64,000 nucleotides of DNA from Nitrospira sp. (GTDB lineage: Bacteria > Nitrospirota > Nitrospiria > Nitrospirales > Nitrospiraceae). A program made the translations under genes and the position numbers. Every line of letters starts with the position of its first letter. The first letter of the stretch is position 1. Shown piece after piece: positions 36,299 through 45,519 of the stretch. The notes beneath the pieces were generated by a model. The model searched no databases and was not told where the DNA came from. It saw only the letters and a program-made list of their open reading frames with translations. The stretch spans positions 34,276 to 98,275 of the forward strand of contig VGXC01000006.1 of the NCBI GenBank assembly GCA_016873495.1, written 5' to 3'.

Positions 36299-38575
36299 AT
36301 GACGCCCGACGAGCTGCTGACAACATTGCGTCCGCTATGTCCCGATGTTGACGAGGTGCTGCTGCGCGACTTCGTCTTCCGGATGGACCGCGACTACTTC
36401 AGCCGGGTCCCTCCGGACGAGATGGCCCGCCACGTCCGATTGGCGGCGCGACTTACGCCGGAACACCTTTGCGAAGTCGCCATCACCGAGCACCGGGATC
36501 AGCGTTTCGAGTTGACCCTCGTGGCCTACGATTATTTTTCGGAGTTTGCGACGATCTGCGGCCTGTTGTCGGCCTTCGGACTGAACATCGAAGAAGGCCA
36601 AATCTACACCTTCACAGAGGCAGCCCCGGCGGCGCGAGCCGCTTCGACCGGCGGATTCCGGGCCAGGCCCAAAACCAGGCCGGGCTTGAGCCGAAAAAAA
36701 ATCGTCGACATCTTTCGCGTGCAACCGGTCCCGGGCGCCTCGTTCGGACCGGAGGAACAACGGCGCCTGGCGTCGGAACTCGGCTCGGTGATCGGGCTCC
36801 TCGACGCCGGGCAATTCGAGGAAGCCCGCCATACCGTGAACCGGCACCTCGTCGAGCAGCTCGGCAAGCACCGCGGGTCGTTCAGCGGCCTGCTCCACCC
36901 AGTCCAGATCGCGTTCGACAACGGCCAGTCGCCGACGGACACGATCATGGACATCCGGTCGGACGACACTCCGGCTTTCCTCTACGCCTTTGCCAACGCC
37001 CTGGCCATGCGCAACATCTACATCGCCAAGGCGCAATTCGAAATCGAACAGGGTAAGCTGCACGACCGCTTTTACGTCCGCAATCGCTACGGGCAGAAAC
37101 TAACCGACCCGGCCGACCAGCAGCAGTTGCGTCTGACCGCCGTCCTCATCAAGCAGTTCACCCACGCCCTCACTTGGGCCCCGGACCCGACCAAGGCCCT
37201 GGAGGCCTTCGACCAGTTCCTGGACCTGACCGTGCAGGAGGCGACAGGTAAGGCCCAGCAGCAAGCCCTGGCGTTTCTCCGCGACAAGAAAACCTTCCCG
37301 CTCCTTGCCCGCTTGTTCGGCGCCAGCGATTTTCTCTGGGAAGACTTCCTGCGCCGGCAGCACGGCAACCTCCTGCCGCTCCTCCAAGACTACCACGACG
37401 CACCACTCATCAAGCCGAAAGCCTCGCTCCGCAAGGTACTCGACCGACTTGTGGACCGAGCCAAGACCGACGAGGCGAGGAAAGACGCCTTGAACCGGTT
37501 CAAGGACCAGGAACTCTTCCGCATCGACATGAAGCACATCGTCGAGCCTTCGACCAGTCTGGCCGACTTCTCGCTCGCGCTGACTGAATTGGCCGAAGTG
37601 ATCGTGGACCGGAGCCTGCACGATTGCCAGGCGAAGCTGAACAAACAGTACGGCGCTCCCCGTCTGGCGAACAAGAAACCCTGTCCCGTTGCCATCCTCG
37701 GCATAGGCAAATTCGGCGGCCGCGAGCTGGGCTACGCCTCGGATATCGAAGTGCTGTTTGTCTATGGCGGCGCAGGCCGGACAATCGGCAAACAGGGCGG
37801 CAAGCAGAGCATCGAGAACAGCGAATACTTCGAACGGCTGACGCAGGCACTCTTGCAGTGGATCGAGGCCAAGCAGGAAGGCATCTTCCACATTGACGTG
37901 CGCCTGCGCCCCCACGGCGGCAAGGGCTCGCTGGCCAACCCGCTGGACGAGATCGTGAGTTACTACAGTGACAAGGGACTTGCCGCTCCATTCGAGCGGC
38001 AAGCCTTGATCAAGCTGCGTCATGTGGCAGGTGATGCGGCGTTGGGAAAGCAGGTCGAAGCCCATCGCGACCGTTTTGTCTACAGCGGCGCGCCTTGGGA
38101 TTTGGCCACAGCGCTCGATCTCCGCCGCCAGCAGCTCAAACAACTGGTCGAACCGGGCACCGTCAACGTCAAACTCAGCCCGGGCGGCGTCATTGACATT
38201 GAATATGCGGTGCAATACCTCCAAGTCATGCACGGCCATCAGCACGCGGTGCTCCGCACGCCCAACACGATGCAGGCACTGGCGAGGCTCGTCGAATGCG
38301 GGATTGTGAACAGGCAGGACGGAGAGAATCTACGAAAGGCTTACTTCTTCATTCGCATGCTGATCGACGGGTTGCGGATGGTGCGCGGTAACGCAAAGGA
38401 TTTGGTGTTGCCGCCGGCCGATTCGGACGAGTTCATCTTCCTCGCCCGCCGCGTCGGCTACACCACCGACGACTGGCTAGCCGGGGCCAGACATTTGCAG
38501 ACGGATATCGAGCAGCACATGACGCAGACCAAACAGTTCTTCGAGCGGACGTTCTGCTCGACGCCACCGGCCTGA
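36299..38575 (+). CDS. GlnE/GlnD-like protein with N-terminal ACT-like domain
   Basis: Protein of 758 residues. The first 110 residues contain an ACT-like unit (FELTLVAYDYFSEFATICG and LLSAFGLNIEEGQIYTF). A middle helical region follows, then a GlnE-like nucleotidyltransferase domain with GIGKFGGRELGYAS, DIEVLFVYG, FHIDVRLRPHGGKGSLA and GGVIDIEYAVQYLQ. The metal motif is DIE rather than DVD. ATG 36299 with GAGAGG upstream; the long open frame before it overlaps the divergent gene and is not coding. It may sense amino acids or modify glutamine synthetase; substrate unproven. Confidence 0.8.
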   Translation: MTPDELLTTLRPLCPDVDEVLLRDFVFRMDRDYFSRVPPDEMARHVRLAARLTPEHLCEVAITEHRDQRFELTLVAYDYFSEFATICGLLSAFGLNIEEGQIYTFTEAAPAARAASTGGFRARPKTRPGLSRKKIVDIFRVQPVPGASFGPEEQRRLASELGSVIGLLDAGQFEEARHTVNRHLVEQLGKHRGSFSGLLHPVQIAFDNGQSPTDTIMDIRSDDTPAFLYAFANALAMRNIYIAKAQFEIEQGKLHDRFYVRNRYGQKLTDPADQQQLRLTAVLIKQFTHALTWAPDPTKALEAFDQFLDLTVQEATGKAQQQALAFLRDKKTFPLLARLFGASDFLWEDFLRRQHGNLLPLLQDYHDAPLIKPKASLRKVLDRLVDRAKTDEARKDALNRFKDQELFRIDMKHIVEPSTSLADFSLALTELAEVIVDRSLHDCQAKLNKQYGAPRLANKKPCPVAILGIGKFGGRELGYASDIEVLFVYGGAGRTIGKQGGKQSIENSEYFERLTQALLQWIEAKQEGIFHIDVRLRPHGGKGSLANPLDEIVSYYSDKGLAAPFERQALIKLRHVAGDAALGKQVEAHRDRFVYSGAPWDLATALDLRRQQLKQLVEPGTVNVKLSPGGVIDIEYAVQYLQVMHGHQHAVLRTPNTMQALARLVECGIVNRQDGENLRKAYFFIRMLIDGLRMVRGNAKDLVLPPADSDEFIFLARRVGYTTDDWLAGARHLQTDIEQHMTQTKQFFERTFCSTPPA

Positions 38576-38872
38576 TCAGCGGCGCGCCTTCGCGAGGATC
38601 TTTTTCATCGCCCGTTCGTCGAAGGCCCGCAGGGTTTCTGTCCGCACGTTGCCCTGGGCCCCGCCGCCGATCATGAGGGCCGTGGCCGTTTCGTCGTCCG
38701 GCGCCTCATAGACGATCACTCCGTCGTGCCGGCCCATGGTCCAGTAGATATCTTTCACCTTGCCGCCGGCTTTCTTGATCGCCGCGTTGAACTTTGCGGC
38801 CCGTTTGACCGTATCCTTCACGCCACGGATGCCCTGATCAGTCCAAGAGAACAAGGTGATGTAGGTCGCCAT
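38576..38872 (-). CDS. GYD domain protein
   Basis: Protein of 98 residues of the GYD family (PF08734-like, ferredoxin-like fold, function unknown). It shows YITLFSWTDQGIRGVKDTV, the VKDIYWTMGRHDGVIVYEAP core and the FDERAMKKIL end. Its stop abuts the stop of the GlnE-like gene (TGA against TCA, convergent), with no terminator between. Confidence 0.85.
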   Translation of the reverse strand: MATYITLFSWTDQGIRGVKDTVKRAAKFNAAIKKAGGKVKDIYWTMGRHDGVIVYEAPDDETATALMIGGGAQGNVRTETLRAFDERAMKKILAKARR

Positions 38873-38962
38873 GGTTCACCCCCCTGCTAACCTTCGGTTG
38901 AACAACGCACTCTGTTGCGCTTATTCGCCTCGATGTGCGCCGAGAACACTCTTCAGCTTCGC

Positions 38963-39754
38963 CTATTCCTCCTCCGCTCGTTCCTCATCCAGCCCCGCGA
39001 GTTCGGAATATGCGCGCAAGACATCCGAGACGGACAGGACGCCAATGATGGTGGCGTCTTCGGTCGTCGCCAGATGACGAACGCCCTTGGCTTTCATCAA
39101 GGCAATGGCCGCAACCAACGGTTCGCTATCCTCGATCGACAACACCGGCTTGCTCATGCAGGCCTCGACCGAGGTCTTGTTCGGGTCCAGGCCGCGGCCA
39201 ACCCCCTTCCGGCTCAAATCCGTATCCGTGATGATGCCGATGTACCGGCGGTGATCGTCCACCAGCAGCGAGCCGACCTTCCATTTGGAGAGCAACCGGC
39301 CCGCCTCCTTGAGCGAGGCATCCTTGTGGACGCTGCGCACATCCGTGGACATATAGTCGGCCACGAGCGCGCCAGCCAGCGGGCCTCCAACGGAGGCGGA
39401 GCCTGACTTCAGCCCCTCCAGCTCGGCGATGGCGCTCTCCAGGACTTGCTTCCGCTGATGCAGACTTTCGCGATCCACGTCATGCGCGCCACTTTCCTGC
39501 GCTTCCTCCGGCATGTTGACCAGGCCGGCCGCCTCGCCCAGCTTGGCATAGGCATATGTCTCCAGCAACTCCGAGGTTTCTCCGAAGATGCGGCCGAGCA
39601 GCCGCTCGGCCGCCGCATCAAACTCGTCCAGAGAGAGGCGGTGTTTGCGCCGAGAGAGAAACGGCTGAAATCTGGCGAGTTGTTCGCGCAACCGTTCGAT
39701 ATCCCGTTTCACAAACAGGCGACGACGTGTTTTGGCGACAGGCTGTTTCCGCAT
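38963..39754 (-). CDS. CBS domain-containing protein
   Basis: Protein of 263 residues. The C-terminal half has a CBS pair (about 130-250: VADYMSTDVRSVHKDASLKE, IGIITDTDLSRKGVG, CMSKPVLSIEDSEPLV and IIGVLSVSDVLRAY), which usually bind adenine nucleotides. The N-terminal half is a basic, helical region (RRRLFVKRDIERLREQL) with a Glu-rich coiled stretch. No effector domain is recognised, so it probably regulates a partner. Confidence 0.88.
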   Translation of the reverse strand: MRKQPVAKTRRRLFVKRDIERLREQLARFQPFLSRRKHRLSLDEFDAAAERLLGRIFGETSELLETYAYAKLGEAAGLVNMPEEAQESGAHDVDRESLHQRKQVLESAIAELEGLKSGSASVGGPLAGALVADYMSTDVRSVHKDASLKEAGRLLSKWKVGSLLVDDHRRYIGIITDTDLSRKGVGRGLDPNKTSVEACMSKPVLSIEDSEPLVAAIALMKAKGVRHLATTEDATIIGVLSVSDVLRAYSELAGLDEERAEEE

Positions 39755-39844
39755 AGCTTCCCCCGATCAGCAAGAACTTCGTGTGGATGAGCCTACCCTA
39801 AGCGGATAGGAGAGACAAGGGGCAAGAAGATAATGTCTCGCCGG

Positions 39845-41167
39845 TTACGAGTAGGCGCGTTCGTTATGCTGGCTGAGATCCAACCCCAGCGCTTCCTCTT
39901 CGTGGGTCACACGCAACCCGACCAGGCGATCGACGAGTTTGAGGATCAGATACGTCGCGGCCAAAGAAAACAGGCCGACGGCCAGGACGGCCACGACCTG
40001 GATGCCGAAGAACCCAGGATTGCCGTAGAACAGCCCGTCGGCGCCGCCGGGATTCACCGCCTTGGACGCCAGTAACCCCGTGGCCAGGACCCCCAGCACG
40101 CCGCCGACCCCGTGAATGCCGACGACATCCAATGAATCGTCGTATCCGAATTTTCCCTTCCACATGATGGCCAGGTAACTCATACTCCCGGCGATCAATC
40201 CAATCATGAGCGCGGAAAAGGGACCGACGTAGCCGGCTCCAGGCGTGACGGTCGCCAAGCCGGCGACGGCGCCGCTGGCCACGCCTAGAACGGTCGGTGT
40301 TCCCCGGTGAACCCATTCCACCAAGATCCAGGCGGCGGCTCCGGCCGTGGCCGCCGTATGCGTGGCCAGAAACGCGGACACGGCCACCTGGTTGGCGCCC
40401 AAGGCGCTGCCGGCATTGAATCCAAACCACCCAAACCAGAGTAACCCGGTGCCCAGCAGCGTGAAGGGGAGGCTGTGCGGGGCCATGTAATCGGTGCCGT
40501 AGCCCTGACGTTTCCCGAGCACGAAGGCGCAGACCAGAGCCGCCGCGCCGGAACTGATATGGACGACCGCCCCGCCGGCAAAATCCAGGGCTCCCAGGCG
40601 GCCCAGCCAGCCGCCGCCCCACAACCAGTGCGCGATAGGGCAATACACGAGCAGAGACCAGAGGGCCGAAAACAGGAGCAAGGCGCTGAACTTGATCCGT
40701 TCCGCAAAGGCCCCGGTGATCAAGGCCGGCGTGATCGCCGCGAACATCATCTGAAACACCATGAAGGCCTGGTGGGGGATCGTCGGGCCATAGGTCGCAT
40801 GGGGGGCCAGCCCGACACCGTTTAATCCGATCCAGTCCAATCCGCCGATGAGGCCCTTGACGTCCGGGCCGAAGGCCACGCTGTAGCCAACCAAAATCCA
40901 CAGGATACTGACCAGGGATAGGATGATAAAACTGTGCATGATGGTGCCGAGGACGTTCTTGCTGCGCACCAACCCGCCATAGAACAGGGCCAACCCCGGC
41001 ACAATCATCGCCAGGACCAGCGCCGAGGCAGCCAGGACCCAGGCCGTGTCTCCCGTGTCGATTTTGAGCGGAACGGCTTGCGTCTCCGCCCACACCGCTT
41101 CTGCGCCCACGACCCAGGCCATCCAGATGAGCCCCGCCAGCCGCCACACCTTCATCGTCCAGGCCAT
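39845..41167 (-). CDS. amt: Ammonium transporter Amt (first copy)
   Basis: Inner-membrane ammonium channel of 440 residues with 11 helices and a signal peptide (about 1-26, ending AVWA). The pore His pair is present in GGAVVHISSGAAAL and VVGIHGVGG, and the Amt signature is LALFYGGLVRSKNVL. The C-terminus is GLDLSQHNERAYS. ATG 41167 has GGGAGACGAGC before it and is preferred to an in-frame codon 45 nt earlier. It is the last gene of the sigma-54-controlled operon wHTH-amt-Rieske-cytochrome b-octaheme cytochrome-amt. Confidence 0.95.
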   Translation of the reverse strand: MAWTMKVWRLAGLIWMAWVVGAEAVWAETQAVPLKIDTGDTAWVLAASALVLAMIVPGLALFYGGLVRSKNVLGTIMHSFIILSLVSILWILVGYSVAFGPDVKGLIGGLDWIGLNGVGLAPHATYGPTIPHQAFMVFQMMFAAITPALITGAFAERIKFSALLLFSALWSLLVYCPIAHWLWGGGWLGRLGALDFAGGAVVHISSGAAALVCAFVLGKRQGYGTDYMAPHSLPFTLLGTGLLWFGWFGFNAGSALGANQVAVSAFLATHTAATAGAAAWILVEWVHRGTPTVLGVASGAVAGLATVTPGAGYVGPFSALMIGLIAGSMSYLAIMWKGKFGYDDSLDVVGIHGVGGVLGVLATGLLASKAVNPGGADGLFYGNPGFFGIQVVAVLAVGLFSLAATYLILKLVDRLVGLRVTHEEEALGLDLSQHNERAYS

Positions 41168-41226
41168 GCTCGTCTCCCTTTCTCCCACCGACCTCACTGC
41201 CGCCCCTGCCATCCCCCGTTAGAACA

Positions 41227-41257
41227 GAGGCGCCGGCAGGAATCCTGCTGGCGCCTC
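41227..41257 (-). other. Long hairpin between the octaheme cytochrome and amt
   Basis: Fifteen-pair near-perfect inverted repeat, GAGGCGCCGGCAGG against CCTGCTGGCGCCTC, with a short loop and no T-tract. Its position 60 bp before amt suggests an mRNA processing or stabilising structure that sets expression of the last gene. Its GGCGCCAGC arm also occurs at 50973-51035. Confidence 0.65.
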
Positions 41258-41282
41258 CGGCACAGACGGGTGAACCTGCATC

Positions 41283-42686
41283 TTATCCACCGCCCCGCTT
41301 GCCCTGCATTTCCTTGTCGTAAAATTCCAGCATTTGGGCGATGTCCTCTTTCGTCATGCCCTGTTCGATCCACTTGTGGCCCTCGTTGCGCAGCAGCTCT
41401 TCGGCCACTTGGGGCGACAGCTCGCGCACGAGCGGCAGGAATTTGATGTAGAAACTCTTGGCCACCTCATAGAAGCCCTGCCAGTGGACATAGTCCGGCG
41501 CCATCTTGGACAACCCATGCCTGGCGCGCCTCCCTTCATGGTGCCAGAGTTCATAGAATACCCATTCGATCTTTTCATCGTACGGCGTCGGCGTGATCTT
41601 TTTCATGGCCAGCAGTTTGTCCATCGCCGTTTTGGCCGGCTTGCCGAACTTGTCGTTGTACAAGGTGATCCCTTGATCCATCTGCGTAAAGAACCGCTCC
41701 ACGATCTGCTCACTGTGGCAGGAGGAGCAGACTTGCTTCATGGCCTTCCGTCGATCTTCAAAGTTCTCAAGCCGCGTCGAGACCACCGGACGCAACGTCC
41801 AACTGATGCGATCGCCCACGTCATGTGTCACCTCTTGGGCGCCGGTCGCGCTCATGTGGCAGGTGGCGCAGGTGGGATAGAGATAGTCCTTGCCGGGCTG
41901 CCACTTCTCCGACGGATTGGCGAGCTTCATTTTTTCTTTGTTCGCGGTGAACAGGACGCCATGCTTGCTTTCCAGGTAAGCCTCGATCTGCGGGTGGTCC
42001 GGTCCCATGTGGCAGCGACCGCAACTCTCCGGCTGCCGAGCCTGTTCAATAGAGAAACTGTGTCTCGCATGACAGGCGGCGCAGGTGCCCTTAGAGCCGT
42101 CCGGATTCACCCGCCCGATTCCGGAATTGGGCCAGGTGGCCGGGTGAAGCTTTCCATTCTCCATCACTTTCACGATGCTTCCATGGCATCCGGCGCATCC
42201 GGAGGTCACGACCTCCGGCCCTTCCACGACGTTCCCGAGGAAGTTGTCGAGGGAGCCGGTAAACTGGGCGGCCTTCGCGTGGTGGGACTTGCCGAATTCC
42301 TTGGCCTCCTTGTCATGGCACTTCATACAGTCCTTCGGCGTCACCAAGGTCGAAATCAGCGCCCCCTCATGGGCATACGCATCCACGTCGCCCTTCTCGG
42401 CCCGATGGCATTCGATGCAGCCGATCCCTTTCGGCGCGTGACGGCTGACTTTCCAATCATTGATCCCGCCGACCGCCACATCCTTAGCCATGTGGCAATC
42501 GATGCACTTCTTGTTTTCAGCGGAAATGAACGGCCGGAGCCCGCCGCCCCGCCGCTCTTCCACCTGGACATAGCCGACGCCGGTGAGCGCCAGAAACAGG
42601 ACGAGGCACAGACCGCCGATCACATAGCGGGTGAAATTGATTTTCCCGTTCTGTGACTCTCTATGTTCGTCGCCCATATCCGCCAC
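41283..42686 (-). CDS. Membrane-anchored octaheme cytochrome c, HAO/ONR-like family
   Basis: Protein of 467 residues with one N-terminal helix (about 21-40) and eight CxxCH heme sites at residues 61, 90, 120, 164, 202, 222, 273 and 320. This spacing fits the octaheme hydroxylamine oxidoreductase family, members of which either oxidise hydroxylamine or reduce nitrite to ammonium. The region after heme 8 contains GLSKMAPDYVHWQGFYE, typical of the family. Start is GTG 42686 with AGGAGG 5 nt upstream. It sits with Rieske and cytochrome b genes and between two amt genes under a sigma-54 promoter; I infer quinol-linked nitrite reduction to ammonium. Confidence 0.88.
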   Translation of the reverse strand: MADMGDEHRESQNGKINFTRYVIGGLCLVLFLALTGVGYVQVEERRGGGLRPFISAENKKCIDCHMAKDVAVGGINDWKVSRHAPKGIGCIECHRAEKGDVDAYAHEGALISTLVTPKDCMKCHDKEAKEFGKSHHAKAAQFTGSLDNFLGNVVEGPEVVTSGCAGCHGSIVKVMENGKLHPATWPNSGIGRVNPDGSKGTCAACHARHSFSIEQARQPESCGRCHMGPDHPQIEAYLESKHGVLFTANKEKMKLANPSEKWQPGKDYLYPTCATCHMSATGAQEVTHDVGDRISWTLRPVVSTRLENFEDRRKAMKQVCSSCHSEQIVERFFTQMDQGITLYNDKFGKPAKTAMDKLLAMKKITPTPYDEKIEWVFYELWHHEGRRARHGLSKMAPDYVHWQGFYEVAKSFYIKFLPLVRELSPQVAEELLRNEGHKWIEQGMTKEDIAQMLEFYDKEMQGKRGGG

Positions 42687-42701
42687 AGGCCCCTCCTCGG
42701 T

Positions 42702-42771
42702 AGCTTTCCGCTGTCGGCTCTTCGCTATCAGCTTCGTCCGGAAGCAGACGGCTGAGTGCTGACCACTTCTT
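42702..42771. repeat. Heptad-phased repeat between cytochrome b and octaheme cytochrome
   Basis: AGCTTTC, CGCTGTC, GGCTCTT, CGCTATC, AGCTTCG, then GCAGACG, GCTGAGT, GCTGACC in phase. It fills the spacer. Confidence 0.7.
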
Positions 42772-42780
42772 AGCTCTCTT

Positions 42781-43806
42781 TCACATCCACAAGTCCAACA
42801 ACATCAGTCCCGCAAAGACCCCCACCGCAACGACTCCGATCAGGGCATTGACGACGGGCATAGGCCAGCCCCGCTCTAGCAACAGCCGATCCAGGAAGGG
42901 GTAGAGTACAAAGACCCCAGCCCCGCCCAGGAGACTCCAGAGCGAGAGGGGCGCCGGCAACAGGGTAATCCACATGTAGGCGGCGGAAAAATACCAGGGC
43001 GGCGAGACATCCGACGCCACCTCCTGCGGGTTGGCCGGCGGGCCAAGCCCCGGAGGGAAAATCATGACCAAGTCCGTCAGCAGCACCAACAAGCCGATCG
43101 CGACCGCCCCCATCATCATCGTGTGTTCCGGATAGAAGGGATGGAAGCCGCGACTGCCCTTGACCTCCGCAAAGCCCAGGATACGGACCACGAGGACATG
43201 TCCGAGCACCAGGCCGCCCAGGAGTGCCGGCAGCAGCTTGGTGTGCAAATCGTACAAGCGCAGCAAGGTTCCCCCAGAGACCTCTTCTCCCCCGCGCAAG
43301 AGGTACATCAGCGGGGTGCCGACGATCGGCAGAGTTCCCAGCATGTTGGTGACCACGGTCATCCCCCAATAAGAAACGTTGTCATAGACCAGCGAATACC
43401 CGGTGAAGCCCATGGCGAGGGTCACAAACAGCACGACCGACCCACTGACCCACTTCAATTCCCCAGGAGACCGGTAGGCTCGCGTCACAAACACCCGGAT
43501 GACGTGAAAGAATACGAACAATATCATCAGGTCAACGGAGAACTTGTGGAGGCCCCGGATAAACCACCCTAGGTAGACCCCATAGGTGATCTGATCGACG
43601 CTTTCGTAGGCTTTCTCCGGCGCTGGTACATAGTAAAAGGTCAGCATGAGACCGGTTGCCACCAGAATCCCGAATAGAGTCAGGGGAATCGCCCCCAGCG
43701 TATAAGGCCACCAATCCAGGTGCTCAGGCAGGTCTTTCTGGATGTAATCGATCCAGTTCTTCTGCTCCGGCTCGTTGGCCGTTGTCACTTGCGTCTGCAA
43801 TGCCAC
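42781..43806 (-). CDS. Cytochrome b (b6/subunit IV fusion)
   Basis: Integral membrane diheme cytochrome b of 341 residues, about eight helices. Heme ligands are His87/His101 and His188/His203, with 13 and 14 residues between them, the b6-type spacing. The quinol-site PEWY motif reads PPWY (269-272), with subunit IV-like helices after it in the same chain. Start is GTG 43806. It would pass electrons from quinol to the Rieske protein or directly to the octaheme cytochrome encoded next. The order Rieske, cytochrome b, octaheme cytochrome resembles Rieske/b complexes with octaheme subunits known in anammox bacteria. Confidence 0.9.
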   Translation of the reverse strand: MALQTQVTTANEPEQKNWIDYIQKDLPEHLDWWPYTLGAIPLTLFGILVATGLMLTFYYVPAPEKAYESVDQITYGVYLGWFIRGLHKFSVDLMILFVFFHVIRVFVTRAYRSPGELKWVSGSVVLFVTLAMGFTGYSLVYDNVSYWGMTVVTNMLGTLPIVGTPLMYLLRGGEEVSGGTLLRLYDLHTKLLPALLGGLVLGHVLVVRILGFAEVKGSRGFHPFYPEHTMMMGAVAIGLLVLLTDLVMIFPPGLGPPANPQEVASDVSPPWYFSAAYMWITLLPAPLSLWSLLGGAGVFVLYPFLDRLLLERGWPMPVVNALIGVVAVGVFAGLMLLDLWM

Positions 43807-43832
43807 TCCATCACCCCTGGCTTCCCGGAGCC

Positions 43833-43882
43833 GTCAGCGTCTTTCATAGCGCCGATGGCTGAACGGGGATTGCTGACCGCTA
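43833..43882. repeat. Heptamer repeat at the Rieske/cytochrome b junction
   Basis: GATGGCT, GAACGGG, GATTGCT and GACCGCT in phase, ending at the TAG stop of the Rieske gene, which the repeat supplies. Confidence 0.6.
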
Positions 43883-44326
43883 GACGTTCTGGATGTTCAC
43901 GTACAACTGCCCGCCCCGCTTCACGACGTCGAATCGATCCAGCGGTCTGGGCGGGGGGCCGGCGATGTTTTTTCCGTTCTTGTCGAACCGCCCCTGATGG
44001 CAGGGACAGACGAACTCCCCCTGCTCCTTGTTCCAGGATACGAGACAGCCCAAGTCCGTGCACCGACGGGAAAATGCCACCACGCCTTCGTCCGAGCGCA
44101 AGACCATGATCTTGTGGCCGCCAAGATCCATCGGTACCGCCTCTCCGAGGGGCACCTTTGACTCGGTCCCGATCAGGACGGCTTCGTAACGCCTCGGCTT
44201 CGGGCTGGGCACCAGGAACTGCGCAAACCGAAGCGCCAGGGTCCCCATGCCAAAAAGCAGCCCGAAGCCCATCACCGCCTGGCTGAGAAACCGCCGTCGT
44301 CCCGCGTCATCGTGAATAATCGCCAT
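43880..44326 (-). CDS. Rieske iron-sulfur protein with altered cluster motif
   Basis: Protein of 148 residues with a twin-Arg-like start (AGRRRFLSQAV), one membrane helix (about 15-35) and a C-terminal Rieske domain. Box 2 is standard, CPCHQG (107-112). Box 1 reads CTDLGC (89-94): Asp91 stands where the first His ligand (CTHLGC) is expected, coded GAC. The cluster may have an unusual ligand or potential. ATG 44326 is 2 bp after the amt stop; the longer open frame lies inside amt. It is followed by cytochrome b. Confidence 0.9.
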   Translation of the reverse strand: MAIIHDDAGRRRFLSQAVMGFGLLFGMGTLALRFAQFLVPSPKPRRYEAVLIGTESKVPLGEAVPMDLGGHKIMVLRSDEGVVAFSRRCTDLGCLVSWNKEQGEFVCPCHQGRFDKNGKNIAGPPPRPLDRFDVVKRGGQLYVNIQNV

Positions 44327-44328
44327 GG

Positions 44329-45504
44329 CTAGTTGGAATATCCTTTTTCCCCATGTTGAGTCAGGTCCAACCCCATGATCTCCGCCTCCACATCCACGCG
44401 GGGACACAGCACCGCACTCAGCCCCTTCACCAGCAGATAGGTCATGCCTCCGGCAAAAACCCAGACGGCCAAGACGGCCACGCATTGAACAAAAAACTGG
44501 TAGGGGTAGCCGTAAAAGAGCCCGTCGCTGCCGTCCGGGTTGACTGCGGTGGACGCGAAGAGCCCCGTCGCGATCATCCCCCAGGTCCCGCCCACCGCAT
44601 GCATGCCGAACACATCCAGCGAATCGTCATAGCCCAGGATCGGTTTCACGAAGTTTACCACCATATAGCAAAGTCCGCCTGCCCCGATCCCGATGACGAG
44701 CGCCGAGAGAGGGCCGACGTAGCCGGCTGCCGGGGCGATGGCGACAAGTCCGGCGACCCCTCCGCTGACCGTCCCCAACACCGTCGGTTTCTCCCGTTGC
44801 ACCCATTCCACCGCAGTCCAGGCCAATGCCGCCGCGGCCGCGGAGGCCTGGATGGCCAGGAAGGCGCCGGTGACCGTGGCCATGGAACCAGAGCCCTGGC
44901 CCGAGGCAAAGCCGCACCAGCCGACCCACATCAGACCGGCACCGCAGACAGAGAGCGGCAGATTGTTCGGCCGCATCTCCGTTCGTCCGTACCCTTTGCG
45001 CGGCCCGATCAGGATCGCAGCCACCAACGCCGTCACGCCGGCGCTGACGTGCACCACCGCCCCGCCCGCAAAGTCTAGGCTCCCTATGGAAACCAACCAG
45101 CCGCCCCCCCACAGTGAATGCGCGAGCGGGCCGTAGACCAGCAGGACCCAACAGAGCCCAAACAAGAGAAAAAACGAACAGCGGGTCCGCTCGACGATGC
45201 CCCCCGCCACCAACGCCAGCGCCAATGCCCCCGAGAGTACGAGAGACACGCGCCGCAGGGGCGTTCCTCCCAGCCCCAGGTCGGCCAGGCTTCCACTCCC
45301 CACCCCTAGATCCACAGCCCCCGCGCCAACAAGCCAACAGAACGACACCAGCACCAGTGCCAGCAGCGGCAGGGCCAAGGTATTCAAGACATTTTTTCGA
45401 CGCACCATCCCCGCATAGAACAGCGCCACCCCGGGAATGGTGAGCAACGTCAGCGTCGTGGCGATCAGCAGCCAGGCCATCGGGGAGGAAGACGAGTCAG
45501 ACAT
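44329..45504 (-). CDS. amt: Ammonium transporter Amt (second copy)
   Basis: Amt channel of 391 residues, about 11 helices, no cleavable signal peptide. Signature ALFYAGMVRRKNVLN is present, pore His in GGAVVHVSAGVTALV and FGMHAVGGTWG. It diverges clearly from the other two Amt proteins in the window, with the C-terminus GLDLTQHGEKGYSN. Second gene of the sigma-54 operon, 15 bp after the wHTH gene and 2 bp before Rieske. Gene order suggests a direct link between ammonium transport and the cytochrome module. Confidence 0.94.
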   Translation of the reverse strand: MSDSSSSPMAWLLIATTLTLLTIPGVALFYAGMVRRKNVLNTLALPLLALVLVSFCWLVGAGAVDLGVGSGSLADLGLGGTPLRRVSLVLSGALALALVAGGIVERTRCSFFLLFGLCWVLLVYGPLAHSLWGGGWLVSIGSLDFAGGAVVHVSAGVTALVAAILIGPRKGYGRTEMRPNNLPLSVCGAGLMWVGWCGFASGQGSGSMATVTGAFLAIQASAAAAALAWTAVEWVQREKPTVLGTVSGGVAGLVAIAPAAGYVGPLSALVIGIGAGGLCYMVVNFVKPILGYDDSLDVFGMHAVGGTWGMIATGLFASTAVNPDGSDGLFYGYPYQFFVQCVAVLAVWVFAGGMTYLLVKGLSAVLCPRVDVEAEIMGLDLTQHGEKGYSN

Positions 45505-45519
45505 GGATTTCCGGTATCC

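Noticed and set aside
41283..42686. Calling the octaheme cytochrome a true hydroxylamine oxidoreductase (ammonia oxidation)
   Set aside because: The window has no amo genes or cytochrome c554/cM552 genes, and the operon has nitrogen-limitation control and Rieske/b partners. Family membership alone does not give direction, so the reductive role is preferred as inference.
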